The translations under genes and the position numbers were made by a program. Under the pieces are notes generated by a model. That model was not told the DNA's origin. It made no database searches and saw only the letters and a program-made list of their open reading frames with translations. A DNA stretch of 64,000 nucleotides from CAYRHN01 sp964424115 (GTDB lineage Bacteria; Chloroflexota; Anaerolineae; Anaerolineales; Anaerolineaceae), in NCBI GenBank assembly GCA_964424115.1, contig CAYRHN010000002.1, positions 1 through 64,000 of the forward strand. The letters are read 5' to 3'. Shown one piece after another: positions 23,008-30,972 of this stretch; positions within the stretch are counted from its first letter, which is position 1, and the number at the start of each line of letters is the position of its first letter.

Positions 23008-24183
23008 TCAGTCTTCCAGATCATCCAACGAGAATACTTCCGGATCGACCTTGCCGTCCGTTATGGCTTTGGCAATTAACGGTGTTGCTTTGGGTACCTC
23101 AAGATTGGTCAATATAAAAACCAGGTGGCCATTGAACTCAGTCTCTTGGGTTGATGCGTTTTGCAGGAGGCCAAACCAGGCTTGCGTAATCGCGGCGCGT
23201 TGGGCGGGGTAGCGCTTGTAGAATTCCTGCGTGCCGGCCAGCAGGACCAGGCGGCGATTGAGGCTGTAAGCAGCCTTTTGAAGCTCTGGGAATAGGGCTT
23301 GGTGGAAGGTCTCCCCAAAATCAGCCCAAAGTGCCGGCAGGCGGTGTGAAAGCCAATCGTTTGGATCGTCAGCCAAAACAGCCAGGTCGGCACCGGCCTG
23401 CTGGGAGTGTAACAGTTCCAGGATGCGCAGGGCATAAGCCGGCGCCCAGGCGGCCGGCAGTCCAGGCCATTCTTGCAGCAGCCCAGGATCCAAGACCATG
23501 CGCGCCAGGTCATATGCGTGGGGCTGCCAGGCCTTGATATCACCAATCCGCGATAGCAGCGCTTTCTCATTGAGATTGATGCCCCAGGCCAGGATTTTGT
23601 GAACCGGGGAGGGATACTCACCCGCTTTAGGCGAGGCAAAGTTGGCGGGACGGGGTGGCGTCTCAGGCGGATAAATTCCCTCGCGCAGTTCTGCATTCGC
23701 GATCAACACATCTACCAGTTCTCGTTCGCGCCGGTTGGGTCTCAAAGGGATTGGCGCGGTCATCCGCTCCAGGCTTTCCATTCCGTATTGGGCGGACAGA
23801 TCTTGCTGTTCCGTGCGCGGGAGAAAACGGCGGTTCCCACCGAAACGGGCAAACGCGCGCCGGTACTCGTTGTACAACCAGGAATCCTCAGTCAGCATAT
23901 CCGGACGTTCCCGCGATTTGAACATGCAGAGCATGATCGCCAGCCCATCTTCCTGGCCGATGCGGTTATAAAATTCACGCGCGCGCTGCTGCTGATCCTT
24001 GCCGGCAGGGGAGAACATTTCTTCCACGGCTTCGGCCATCGCATCAATTCGCTGGAAGAAACGGGCCTCCCGCTGAGCAGGTGGGGGGTAGTCGTGCCCG
24101 GAAGCCATTGCGCGCAGGTTTTCTAACAGCAGGTCAGAATCCGGTCTTGCTTTTTTGGCTGAGGAAGAAGGTTTGTGCGGCAT
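23008..24183 (-). CDS. Conserved 391-aa protein of unknown function, copy 2
   Basis: 391 aa, same length and ends as the copy at 6546-7721 (MPHKPSSSAKKARPDSD ... VFSLDDLED), no indels seen on reading, with scattered substitutions (for example LLENLRAM for VIETLRAM, LAWGINLNEKALLSR for LTWGIDLDEKALRPR). The retention of length and of conserved Trp/Pro positions suggests purifying selection. Divergent from the second yefM-yoeB pair. Function unknown; no motif recognised. Ribosome site AAAGGATATTCT before the start. Confidence 0.75.
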   Translation of the reverse strand: MPHKPSSSAKKARPDSDLLLENLRAMASGHDYPPPAQREARFFQRIDAMAEAVEEMFSPAGKDQQQRAREFYNRIGQEDGLAIMLCMFKSRERPDMLTEDSWLYNEYRRAFARFGGNRRFLPRTEQQDLSAQYGMESLERMTAPIPLRPNRRERELVDVLIANAELREGIYPPETPPRPANFASPKAGEYPSPVHKILAWGINLNEKALLSRIGDIKAWQPHAYDLARMVLDPGLLQEWPGLPAAWAPAYALRILELLHSQQAGADLAVLADDPNDWLSHRLPALWADFGETFHQALFPELQKAAYSLNRRLVLLAGTQEFYKRYPAQRAAITQAWFGLLQNASTQETEFNGHLVFILTNLEVPKATPLIAKAITDGKVDPEVFSLDDLED

Positions 24184-24262
24184 AGAATATCCTTTTGTAG
24201 TGTGTGCTTGTATTTTAGCAGATTGCAGGCCAATAAAAACAAGGATTCTGGTTTGATGAGTC

Positions 24263-24303
24263 TTGACAAACCCGATAATTTGTTGTACAGTAATCCTGTA
24301 CAG
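24263..24303 (+). promoter_or_regulatory. Promoter and operator of yefM-yoeB copy 2
   Basis: TTGACA (24263-24268), 17-bp spacer, TACAGT (24286-24291), and CTGTACAG at 24296-24303. The upstream palindrome seen in copy 1 is one base degenerate here (TTGTACAG, 24283-24290). Confidence 0.72.
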
Positions 24304-24316
24304 AACGGAGCTAATG

Positions 24317-24601
24317 ATGACAATTCAAACAACCTATACCCAGGCGCGGGATGGCCTGGCAAAGCTATTGGATCAGGTAACCCATAATCGCGAGGTGGTG
24401 GTTATCCAGCGTCGCGGCGAGGAAGAAGTGGCGATGATCGCTGCCTCGGAACTGGAAAGCCTGATGGAGACCGCTTACCTGCTGCGTTCGCCAAAGAACG
24501 CGGAACGCTTGCTTTCCGCATTGGGCCGGGCACTCAAGGAGGAGGGGGAGCTCAAAACACTGGATGCCTTGCGGCGCGAGATCAATCTTGAGCAAGAGTA
24601 A
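24317..24601 (+). CDS. YefM/Phd-family antitoxin, copy 2
   Basis: 94 aa from ATG 24317, with GGAG upstream and the same first residues as copy 1 (MTIQTTYTQARDGLAKLLDQ). It differs from copy 1 only near the end (REINLEQE for REVKFEQE). Since the two antitoxins are almost the same, cross-neutralisation of the two toxins is likely, which would weaken the addiction of each unit separately. It overlaps the toxin gene. Confidence 0.85.
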   Translation: MTIQTTYTQARDGLAKLLDQVTHNREVVVIQRRGEEEVAMIAASELESLMETAYLLRSPKNAERLLSALGRALKEEGELKTLDALRREINLEQE

Positions 24602-24860
24602 GCGGCTGGCGGTATTTCAACCCGAATTCCTTGAGGATCTTCGTTATTGGGTTGAGAATGATAGAAAACTGGCTTTGAGAGCTTTTGATTTGATCGAGGC
24701 AATTCTGCGTGACCCGTTTGAGGGGATTGGCAAGCCAGAGCCGCTGAAATACCTGACACCGGGAGCTTGGTCGCGGAGATTAACCCAGGAACATCGCATC
24801 GTCTATCTGGTGCGCGATGAGCGCATTGATTTCTTGCAGGCCAGATACCATTACGGATGA
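24564..24860 (+). CDS. YoeB/Txe-family mRNA interferase toxin, copy 2
   Basis: 98 aa, with a TTG at 24588 as the alternative, perhaps truer start. Family block WSRRLTQEHRIVYLV and ARYHYG retained; differs from copy 1 in ENDRK for ETDRK and YLVRDE for YWVRDE. Same overlap with its antitoxin. It is followed by a Fic-like tail remnant and then the metallophosphoesterase, the same order as in unit I. Confidence 0.85.
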   Translation: MPCGARSILSKSKRLAVFQPEFLEDLRYWVENDRKLALRAFDLIEAILRDPFEGIGKPEPLKYLTPGAWSRRLTQEHRIVYLVRDERIDFLQARYHYG

Positions 24861-24935
24861 TTTTGATGGTACCTGAATGGTGATTGAATCAGGATTGTTT
24901 ACCGTATGGATGTGAATCGCTTTCAAAAACCGCCG

Positions 24936-25088
24936 TTATTTCGCCGATAAACGATAGCGCTGCGATTTACGCGATGGGTCGCTGATTTCCAGCCAACCAC
25001 CCGCCACCCAACCACTCAACAGATCGCGCACCTGCCGTGGGGAGAGCCCCAGGACACAGGCAGCATCGTTGGTGGCAGGCTGATCAAT
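24936..25088 (-). pseudogene. Winged-helix tail remnant (Fic-family-like), copy 2
   Basis: About 50 residues on the minus strand: ATNDAACVLGLSPRQVRDLL, then WLEISDPSRKSQRYRLSAK and stop. Homologous to 22787-22927 and slightly longer. The duplication of this tail on both sides of the 391-aa/TA block suggests that recombination between remnants has shuffled the region. Confidence 0.5.
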
Positions 25089-25139
25089 GCATCATCAATC
25101 CATGCCGATTTAATTTCTACTGCATAGTATAATTTTCTC

Positions 25140-26147
25140 ATGCGAACATTGATCATTGGGGATATTCATGGTTGCTTTGATGAACTGCAAGACCTGCTGG
25201 CCCTGGCAGGTCTTGGGGAAGGGGATGCCATCCTGGCTACCGGCGATATTGTGGATCGCGGTCCAGGCACGCCAGAGGTGCTGCGGTTCTTTGCCGCGTA
25301 CCCCAATGCCCATTCGGTAGCCGGCAACCATGAGCGCAAACACATTCGCTCTTTTGCGCACGAGATCAGTCCATCCCTGTCCCAACTGATCGCCAGAGAA
25401 CAGATCGGCGAGAGCTACCCGGATTGGGTGGCTTTCATGAAAACCTTCCCGACCTATATTGAACTACCTGAGGCGATCCTGGTGCATGCTTATTTCGAAC
25501 CCGGAATTCCACTGCCAGACCAGCAAGTTCCGGTCCTGTGTGGTCAGATGTCGGGAGAGTTTTACCTTAAGAAAAAATATACCCGCCCCTGGTATGAACT
25601 CTATGATGGGGATAAGCCAATTATTGTCGGCCATCACGATATCCTGTTTAATGGACAGGTTTTCGTCCACCGTGACCGCGTTTTTGGCCTGGATACCAGC
25701 TGCGTGCACGGCAGGCGTCTGAGCGGGCTGCTGCTGCCGGGCTTTAAAATTATCTCTGTCCCCAGCCGTGGAGACCATTGGCTGCGGATCAGCCGGGAGT
25801 ATCGTCTGAAAAAAGCTGAAGCCAGACAGCAGATGGCTTCCCGGATAAGGTTCGAATGTCCGGCGCTGGAGGAGCCATTCCAACGTGCTTTGGAGATGAT
25901 TATCGAGATCGCGCAGAGACAAAATACGCAGTTGTTGGCAGAATTGAGCCGGGACCCGCATTATGCCGAGCTTCAACAGCGCCAGCAGGCAAAGCGTTAT
26001 GCGGAGTTGATGGGGAATTCTCCCATCGCGGCCCTACTGCACCTGGCGCGCAAGGATCAATTGGATTTGAAAAAGGCGCGGGATGTCTTGCAAAGCCCTG
26101 AGCAGATCGTTAATTTGGCTAAAGCATTAGGGGTATTCGATCCGTAA
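25140..26147 (+). CDS. Metallophosphoesterase (PPP-like), copy 2
   Basis: 335 aa. Same motif set as copy 1: GDIHG, GDIVDRG, GNHERKHIRSF, HAYFEPG, GHHDILFNG, SCVHGRRLSG. The N-terminal 200 residues are close to copy 1, while the C-terminal 110 residues (EARQQMASRIRFECPALEEP) are clearly more diverged, up to a conserved end (NSPIAALLHLARK...). This suggests that the variable helical part has a different partner or target. Start context lacks a strong ribosome site, with a TATAAT-like box close upstream as in copy 1. Confidence 0.85.
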   Translation: MRTLIIGDIHGCFDELQDLLALAGLGEGDAILATGDIVDRGPGTPEVLRFFAAYPNAHSVAGNHERKHIRSFAHEISPSLSQLIAREQIGESYPDWVAFMKTFPTYIELPEAILVHAYFEPGIPLPDQQVPVLCGQMSGEFYLKKKYTRPWYELYDGDKPIIVGHHDILFNGQVFVHRDRVFGLDTSCVHGRRLSGLLLPGFKIISVPSRGDHWLRISREYRLKKAEARQQMASRIRFECPALEEPFQRALEMIIEIAQRQNTQLLAELSRDPHYAELQQRQQAKRYAELMGNSPIAALLHLARKDQLDLKKARDVLQSPEQIVNLAKALGVFDP

Positions 26148-26256
26148 GCCGTTCAACATGTCGTGACACCCCCGATCTATTTATTATGGGTGATTTGGCT
26201 TGGTATGCCTCTGAACTGACATGACTGCTGCGGGGTTACTTTTTGGAAAATGTACG

Positions 26257-26299
26257 CGACCTTGAGCATATTTACTCTTGTGGTCTATGCTCAAGGTCG
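26257..26299. terminator. Bidirectional terminator
   Basis: A 14-bp perfect inverted repeat (CGACCTTGAGCATA at 26257-26270, TATGCTCAAGGTCG at 26286-26299) with a 15-nt loop, between the convergent metallophosphoesterase and anti-sigma genes. T-rich tails on both sides. Confidence 0.7.
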
Positions 26300-26337
26300 T
26301 GATGATTCATATTTTCATAACAGTCCCTTTGTGACTT

Positions 26338-28425
26338 CTACGGCATGACCAGCGAGTCCAGGATTTGCATGATCTCAGCCGGGGCCTGGGGCAAGAATTC
26401 TATGGGCTGGATGATCACGCCTGACTGCGGCCGTCCCAGTGAAATTTCACTCAATTCGATCACCTGGCCACTCTGCAAGTCCAACCAATACCATTCAATG
26501 AAATCCCGGGTGTAGGCATCATCCGGCCAGGCGATCTTGATCTCCAGGGCGGCCACGCCGTTGCGGGTGGTTTCCTGAACATTGATCTGTGCGCCTTGTT
26601 GCAGTGCCCGGCGCAGTCGATCCGGGAAGCCAAAATTCAGCACCAACTGGGAAGCAGGTTGGGAATTACTTTCGTTATAAGTGAAATTGTATGTCCATCC
26701 ATTCTTCCAGGCCGCGGATTGCCAGACTATCCCTGCATCTGTCTTGCACAAAGTAACCCCTTGCGTGTCCCATCCGTTTTCGAGGTAGAACCAAACCTCG
26801 GTGGTGGATCTCTTTGGAAAGGGAGTGCCGTCTGGCAGCACAGAATCCTGGTTGGGGTTTTCTTGACTCTCCAAATATTTGACCCAACCCGTATAATTTG
26901 CGAAGCGGGCATCAAAACTCGTGGCCAGCGCGATCGCGCGATCCACTTCGGCGTTTCCGGAGGGTTGGATTGGCGTTGGCTCTTTCTCCTCAGCCGGGGT
27001 CACAGGCGTTGATGCAGGCAGCGCCGGCAGATCGGTGGGCATGAAGGGCTTCCAACTCACCTGCCAGGGTCCTTCCAGGCGGACAAAGAGCCGTTCCAGC
27101 CGAACCTCAAGGGGCGATGTCGGCAAAGAGGGGAAGAACAATGTGCTGGTGGTTGCTGGTGTTCCCTGGCGCCATTGCCATTGGGCGCCGCTGGCGCCAT
27201 CTGCGTTGAGCACAGCCGCCTGTACCTCATCGCCAGGTTGGATTTCGAACTCGATTCCAGGTTCGCTTGAATCTTCTCGTTGCATTGCGCGGGCTCCCGT
27301 GATGTGCACGGTATAACCGTGGGCTTCTAGCGTCTCATCCAGCGCCCATTCCTGGCCAATATGTGGATTTGGGCCAGGGTCAAAGGTGAAAGGCTGCTCG
27401 CCGGGGTACTCAGCCATCGCGCTGTTCAGGATAAGTGTGTAGGTGCGTTTTGCATCCAAACGTGCGGTGGTATAGCGATTGACCTGCTGGTTGTGGCCCT
27501 CCATTTGGCTATGACCGTCCTCTTCCTCAAGGATCAGCGGCAGGATGCGCCCCAGATCGTCTTTTAGCAGCAACGGCTCTGAACCAGAGGGATCCATGCC
27601 CCAGGAAATCGTGGGCGGGGCATCCCAATCTACTGCCACTGCCAGCGAAGTGCGGTCAGCTGTGTAGGCAATCCTTTGCAGCGAGAGGGTTATGCCATGC
27701 AGGGTGGCGCTTTGCATCTGCAGAGCTTGCGCCTCGACCATCTGTCCGGAAAGCTCTCCGGGTTGTAAGCTGAAATCAATCAGCCAGTTCTCCGGTCCCG
27801 CGGCAGCACGCACCCCCGGCAGGCGCGGCCAGACCAATGCTGCCTGTAGGGTTCCGGCGGGGAGCGGTGGAAAGTCAAAGCGTCCAGAAAGGTGGACTAC
27901 GCCACCTTGCAGTTCCTGGGTGGTGTATTGGCCTTCCAACCGCTGCAACAGGCTGCCATCCGGCAGGCGCAGGCTGGGCTCCCATTCGGCCACAAAACTA
28001 TGCGCTTCTGCCTGGGTGATTTGCCACTCCTGAGAAATATTGCTGATCTCGAATAACAGGACGGTGCGTTGGTCATCTGCGCTAACTTGTTGGATTTCCA
28101 GGCGCACTCCGTTGCGTTCTTGCATCACCGGCGATGTCAGCAGTCGTGTTGTGGCAGGATTTTTCACAAACCCTGTCTGCGGCACAAACCCAAACAGGCG
28201 AGCCACCGCCGAAACCACCCGATCCGGGCCGGCGATGAAGAAAATTCCCAGCAATACAATCAGCGCGCCTGTTGCCAATCCCCAGGCCAGGCGTGGGGTG
28301 CGCTGGTGGGTTGGAGTGATGGCAGCCGTTTCTGCCAGGCGCTGCCCCAGCAAAGCGACAAATTGATCGCCGGGTTCTGCAGCGCGTAAAGCGGCGCGCA
28401 GTTTTTGATCCATCGCGTCATTCAT
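26338..28425 (-). CDS. Membrane-anchored anti-sigma-like protein (DUF4179-like)
   Basis: 695 aa. A cytoplasmic N-terminus of about 45 residues (KLRAALRAAEPGDQFVALLG) that would bind the sigma factor, one transmembrane helix (WGLATGALIVLLGIFFIAG, about 47-66), and a large extracytoplasmic part. That part has beta-rich domains (for example NGVRLEIQQVSADDQRTVLL near 105), a Pro/Thr-rich linker near 455-480 (PASTPVTPAEEKEPTPIQPS) and a C-terminal domain with repeated Trp. The gene overlaps the ECF sigma gene by 8 bases, the standard sigma/anti-sigma coupling. The C-terminal domain probably senses an envelope signal; which one is unknown. Confidence 0.75.
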   Translation of the reverse strand: MNDAMDQKLRAALRAAEPGDQFVALLGQRLAETAAITPTHQRTPRLAWGLATGALIVLLGIFFIAGPDRVVSAVARLFGFVPQTGFVKNPATTRLLTSPVMQERNGVRLEIQQVSADDQRTVLLFEISNISQEWQITQAEAHSFVAEWEPSLRLPDGSLLQRLEGQYTTQELQGGVVHLSGRFDFPPLPAGTLQAALVWPRLPGVRAAAGPENWLIDFSLQPGELSGQMVEAQALQMQSATLHGITLSLQRIAYTADRTSLAVAVDWDAPPTISWGMDPSGSEPLLLKDDLGRILPLILEEEDGHSQMEGHNQQVNRYTTARLDAKRTYTLILNSAMAEYPGEQPFTFDPGPNPHIGQEWALDETLEAHGYTVHITGARAMQREDSSEPGIEFEIQPGDEVQAAVLNADGASGAQWQWRQGTPATTSTLFFPSLPTSPLEVRLERLFVRLEGPWQVSWKPFMPTDLPALPASTPVTPAEEKEPTPIQPSGNAEVDRAIALATSFDARFANYTGWVKYLESQENPNQDSVLPDGTPFPKRSTTEVWFYLENGWDTQGVTLCKTDAGIVWQSAAWKNGWTYNFTYNESNSQPASQLVLNFGFPDRLRRALQQGAQINVQETTRNGVAALEIKIAWPDDAYTRDFIEWYWLDLQSGQVIELSEISLGRPQSGVIIQPIEFLPQAPAEIMQILDSLVMP

Positions 28426-28957
28426 GGTTTTCCTCCAATTCGCGCTGCAAGCGGGCTTGCAGGCGGTACAAAGTTTTTTTGATCGCGTCTTCCGATTTTC
28501 CCAACACGGTGCTAATCTCAGCGAAAGGAAGTCCAGCGCTGTAGCGCAGGCGTAGTAAATCCTGCTCTTCAGTTGCCAGGCTGCTGATTAGCTGTCGCAA
28601 TTCAGCCTGCTCGGCTGGCGAGAGATCCTCAGCGGGTAAATCCTCAATCTGCTCCAGCCCCACTTCGTGGGATTGTCTGCGAAAGAGATCGTGGGCCTTG
28701 TTGCGGGCAATGGTGAAAAGCCAGCCGGCAAAATGGCCGCGGTGGTGGTACTGTGGCAGGGATTGAAGCGCGGCCAGGAATACCTGGGCGGTCAGTTCCT
28801 GCGCATCGGGAGCGTTGCCGGTTTTGGAGATCAGAAAACGGTAGATGGGCACCACCCAGCGCTGATAAAGCGGCTGGAAGGCTTTGGGGTTACGCTGCGC
28901 CTCGCGGATTAGTTTTGCTTCTTCCTCCGCTGTCAGCGCATCAATGAGATTGGACAT
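28418..28957 (-). CDS. ECF-type RNA polymerase sigma factor
   Basis: 179 aa, GAGGAACCA upstream. Sigma-70 region 2 at about 20-95 (PLYQRWVVPIYRFLISKTGN, DAQELTAQVFLAALQSL, GWLFTIARNKAHDLFRR) and region 4 at about 125-172 (EQDLLRLRYSAGLPFAEIST, VLGKSEDAIKKTLYRLQARL). No region 3, as in all ECF factors. It is translationally coupled to the membrane anti-sigma factor downstream. Targets are unknown; such factors usually activate their own promoter, and the structured 94-bp inverted repeat upstream may be part of that control. It lies between element backbone genes and the TA/defence cargo. Confidence 0.9.
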   Translation of the reverse strand: MSNLIDALTAEEEAKLIREAQRNPKAFQPLYQRWVVPIYRFLISKTGNAPDAQELTAQVFLAALQSLPQYHHRGHFAGWLFTIARNKAHDLFRRQSHEVGLEQIEDLPAEDLSPAEQAELRQLISSLATEEQDLLRLRYSAGLPFAEISTVLGKSEDAIKKTLYRLQARLQRELEENHE

Positions 28958-28967
28958 TGGTTCCTCT

Positions 28968-29061
28968 GTACCCGTTCCATCTGATCTTGATGGATGGAAT
29001 TATATAAGCTTTCATCAAGCAACTCTGCGACGCATCCATCCAATTTACAATGAACGGGTAC
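28968..29061. promoter_or_regulatory. Nested inverted repeat in the ECF leader
   Basis: Outer arms GTACCCGTTC (28968-28977) and GAACGGGTAC (29052-29061), inner arms GATGGATG and CATCCATC. On the minus strand a TATAAT box (around 29000) lies inside the fold. It could be an operator pair, a cruciform or an RNA leader; which cannot be told from sequence. Confidence 0.35.
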
Positions 29062-29254
29062 TCTGTGGTTTGAGATGCATCTCTATGTTAACATAACGCA
29101 GCCAGAGGTGGAAAGGGACAAAAGGAACAGGATCGCTTGACGGGATTTCCATTTCAAGCCAAAAGGGTGAATGAGGAATCAGTGTATTTACACCAACCGG
29201 CAACCCGGCGCATAAGGTGGCCGGGGTGCTGCGCGGTGGTGGGGTAGTGGCCCT

Positions 29255-29536
29255 TCACGCCAGGGATATTTGCAATCGTTTTCCCAATGCGCGAGCGGCG
29301 TTATCCAGCGTCTGGAGGGTAACAGAGCGATTTGCAGGATCCAATAAACGGTCTAATGCTGCCCGGCTGGTATTCATGCGGCGTGACATTTCTGTCTTGG
29401 AGAGTTTTTGCTCTTTCATCATTAGCTCCACTTGAAATGCAATCACCCTTTTGACAGCCACGGCTTCTGTTTCTGTGAGGATTCCTTCTTCCTCAAGAAA
29501 GTCATCAAAATTACTTCCTATATATTGATCGCTCAT
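29255..29536 (-). CDS. XRE-family antitoxin (HigA-like)
   Basis: 93 aa. Helix-turn-helix at about 40-75 (MMKEQKLSKTEMSRRMNTSR, AALDRLL) after an acidic N-terminus (SNFDDFLEEEGI). Encoded after the toxin and overlapping it by 4 bases (ATGA), the toxin-first order of higBA-type loci. It would neutralise the toxin and repress the promoter at 29892-29920. A broken copy lies in unit I at 9601-9881. Confidence 0.85.
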   Translation of the reverse strand: MSDQYIGSNFDDFLEEEGILTETEAVAVKRVIAFQVELMMKEQKLSKTEMSRRMNTSRAALDRLLDPANRSVTLQTLDNAARALGKRLQISLA

Positions 29537-29886
29537 TTTGCACCTCGTATCTTAGCCAGCCTTTGAGTGGCAAGGCTCAGATCATCCTTTGGGGTTTTAT
29601 CACTCTTTTTGATGAATCCGTGTAATAAAACCATCTTGTTGTTTATTACCGTAAAGAGTACCCGGGCGATCCGGTCTTTCAATTGAGAGCGGACTTCCCA
29701 AAGACCAGGTCCCATTTTACGCACGATGGGCATCCCTACAGGCCAACCAAATTGAACCGTTTTGATGTCTTCCCCAATGATGCGCTTTTCGTCTTGGGGA
29801 AGAGACTTTAGCCATTCGCGCGCCGGTTCGCTACCGTATTCAGTTTTGAAAAAGAAAACTTGCAACCGCACGTCATCATCGTTCAT
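29533..29886 (-). CDS. HigB/RelE-like toxin (Gp49-like)
   Basis: 117 aa from the ATG at 29886. A second in-frame ATG at 29901 lies upstream of the -10 box edge, so it is unlikely to be transcribed; the message would start at or next to the ATG at 29886, making this a leaderless gene. The fold is RelE-like of the Gp49/HigB kind: FFKTEYGSEPAREWLKSLP, DIKTVQFGWPVGMPIVRKMG, GLWEVRSQLKDRIARVLFTV and LLHGFIKKSDKTPKDDL, with the basic residues and the His near the C-terminus expected for an mRNA-cutting toxin. Antitoxin follows directly. Confidence 0.85.
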   Translation of the reverse strand: MNDDDVRLQVFFFKTEYGSEPAREWLKSLPQDEKRIIGEDIKTVQFGWPVGMPIVRKMGPGLWEVRSQLKDRIARVLFTVINNKMVLLHGFIKKSDKTPKDDLSLATQRLAKIRGAK

Positions 29887-29891
29887 GTTTG

Positions 29892-29920
29892 ATTGTACCA
29901 TAATTGATACATCTTTGCAA
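29892..29920 (-). promoter_or_regulatory. higBA promoter
   Basis: On the minus strand TTGCAA (29915-29920), a 17-bp spacer, TACAAT (29892-29897). The start point would fall at about 29885-29886, on the A of the toxin's ATG. Confidence 0.7.
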
Positions 29921-30922
29921 TTAATTTAAATCAGTCTTTTCAGTGATCCAGGCGTAACGGGAAGTGATGTATTCCAACCAGGATTTTATTTCCGGCATTT
30001 GTTTTGCGGATAAATTACCAAAAAGCTGCTCGGTGGAGATACTGATAAACCGGCCTTCAGTTCTTACCAGTTTTTTCCAAACGCTGGTCGCGGATGAGCC
30101 GAGGGTTGCCAGAGTTGGGGATGTGACTTTGAGGAAATCAGTATTATGCGCCGGCGCAATGTGAAGAACGCTAACAATATCCGCGCCTAGCTCATGCGCT
30201 TTTTCCATCTCGTGGGCGAGAAACTGCTGGCGCATGAATTGATAGAAGGGCTCATAGAAAAGGGCGTCAAAACAAGGCAATAGATCTTTGTTCAACAGGC
30301 AATCCACGCTATTAAAAAGATGCTGGTAAATTGTGCTGCGGTCTGTGCCGGTCTTGGCATACTTTAAAGAAGTGCTGCTGTAAAATTCTGTGTACTTCCA
30401 TTCGATCAGAACCGCCTGACGTTGCTTGTCCTTACGCTCAAACATAATGATTGCGTCAGCGCTGGTACAGTTCGCGCCCCGCGCACGTTTACTTCCACGG
30501 GCAACTCTCTCGCCCAGATAATTTTCTTGCCCGATCCATTCGAAGGAAACATATAGCCCATCTTCTATGGGAATCATTTTCTCTAATTCCGGAAATATTG
30601 TCCTACAAATTTTGGCTAATGCGTCGGGTTTATCGGCAAGGGGAAAAAGAAAATTTACGCAGGCTACCTGGGAACTACACATGTGATTGAAAGGTTTTCC
30701 GTTTTGACCCTGATGCCACTGAATGCCATGTTTTGAGAAAAAGTCCAGGGCGCTTTGGCGAATTTCCGGGAATAGATTTTGCTCAGCATGCTCTGTTGGC
30801 AAGCAAAAAGGATACAGCTTGTCTTTAAAAATCCCATCTACGCGTGCTGCATCAGTAAAATATGGGGAATGAAGTTTGAATTGTGCCTGCTTAGGCTTTT
30901 CGCTTGCAAGAAATTGGGCCAT
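29921..30922 (-). CDS. PGN_0703-like putative restriction endonuclease
   Basis: 333 aa, AGGACGG upstream. A PD-(D/E)XK nuclease core is visible near 155-180: ADAIIMFERKDKQRQAVLIE then WKYTE, giving the D...E-x-K arrangement. It resembles the PGN_0703 family of putative restriction enzymes (LGERVARGSKRARGANCTSADA, the strand order and the C-terminal helical region with YQFMRQQFLA). No methyltransferase of its own. It is the first gene of a minus-strand group next to the DISARM operon, 50 bases downstream of drmC, so it may be read through from the DISARM promoter. Role: probably restriction of invading DNA. Confidence 0.7.
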   Translation of the reverse strand: MAQFLASEKPKQAQFKLHSPYFTDAARVDGIFKDKLYPFCLPTEHAEQNLFPEIRQSALDFFSKHGIQWHQGQNGKPFNHMCSSQVACVNFLFPLADKPDALAKICRTIFPELEKMIPIEDGLYVSFEWIGQENYLGERVARGSKRARGANCTSADAIIMFERKDKQRQAVLIEWKYTEFYSSTSLKYAKTGTDRSTIYQHLFNSVDCLLNKDLLPCFDALFYEPFYQFMRQQFLAHEMEKAHELGADIVSVLHIAPAHNTDFLKVTSPTLATLGSSATSVWKKLVRTEGRFISISTEQLFGNLSAKQMPEIKSWLEYITSRYAWITEKTDLN

Positions 30923-30972
30923 TATAAATCCGTCCTATTTTATATCTGGGAGAAGAAAGGGGATGTTGTTTT

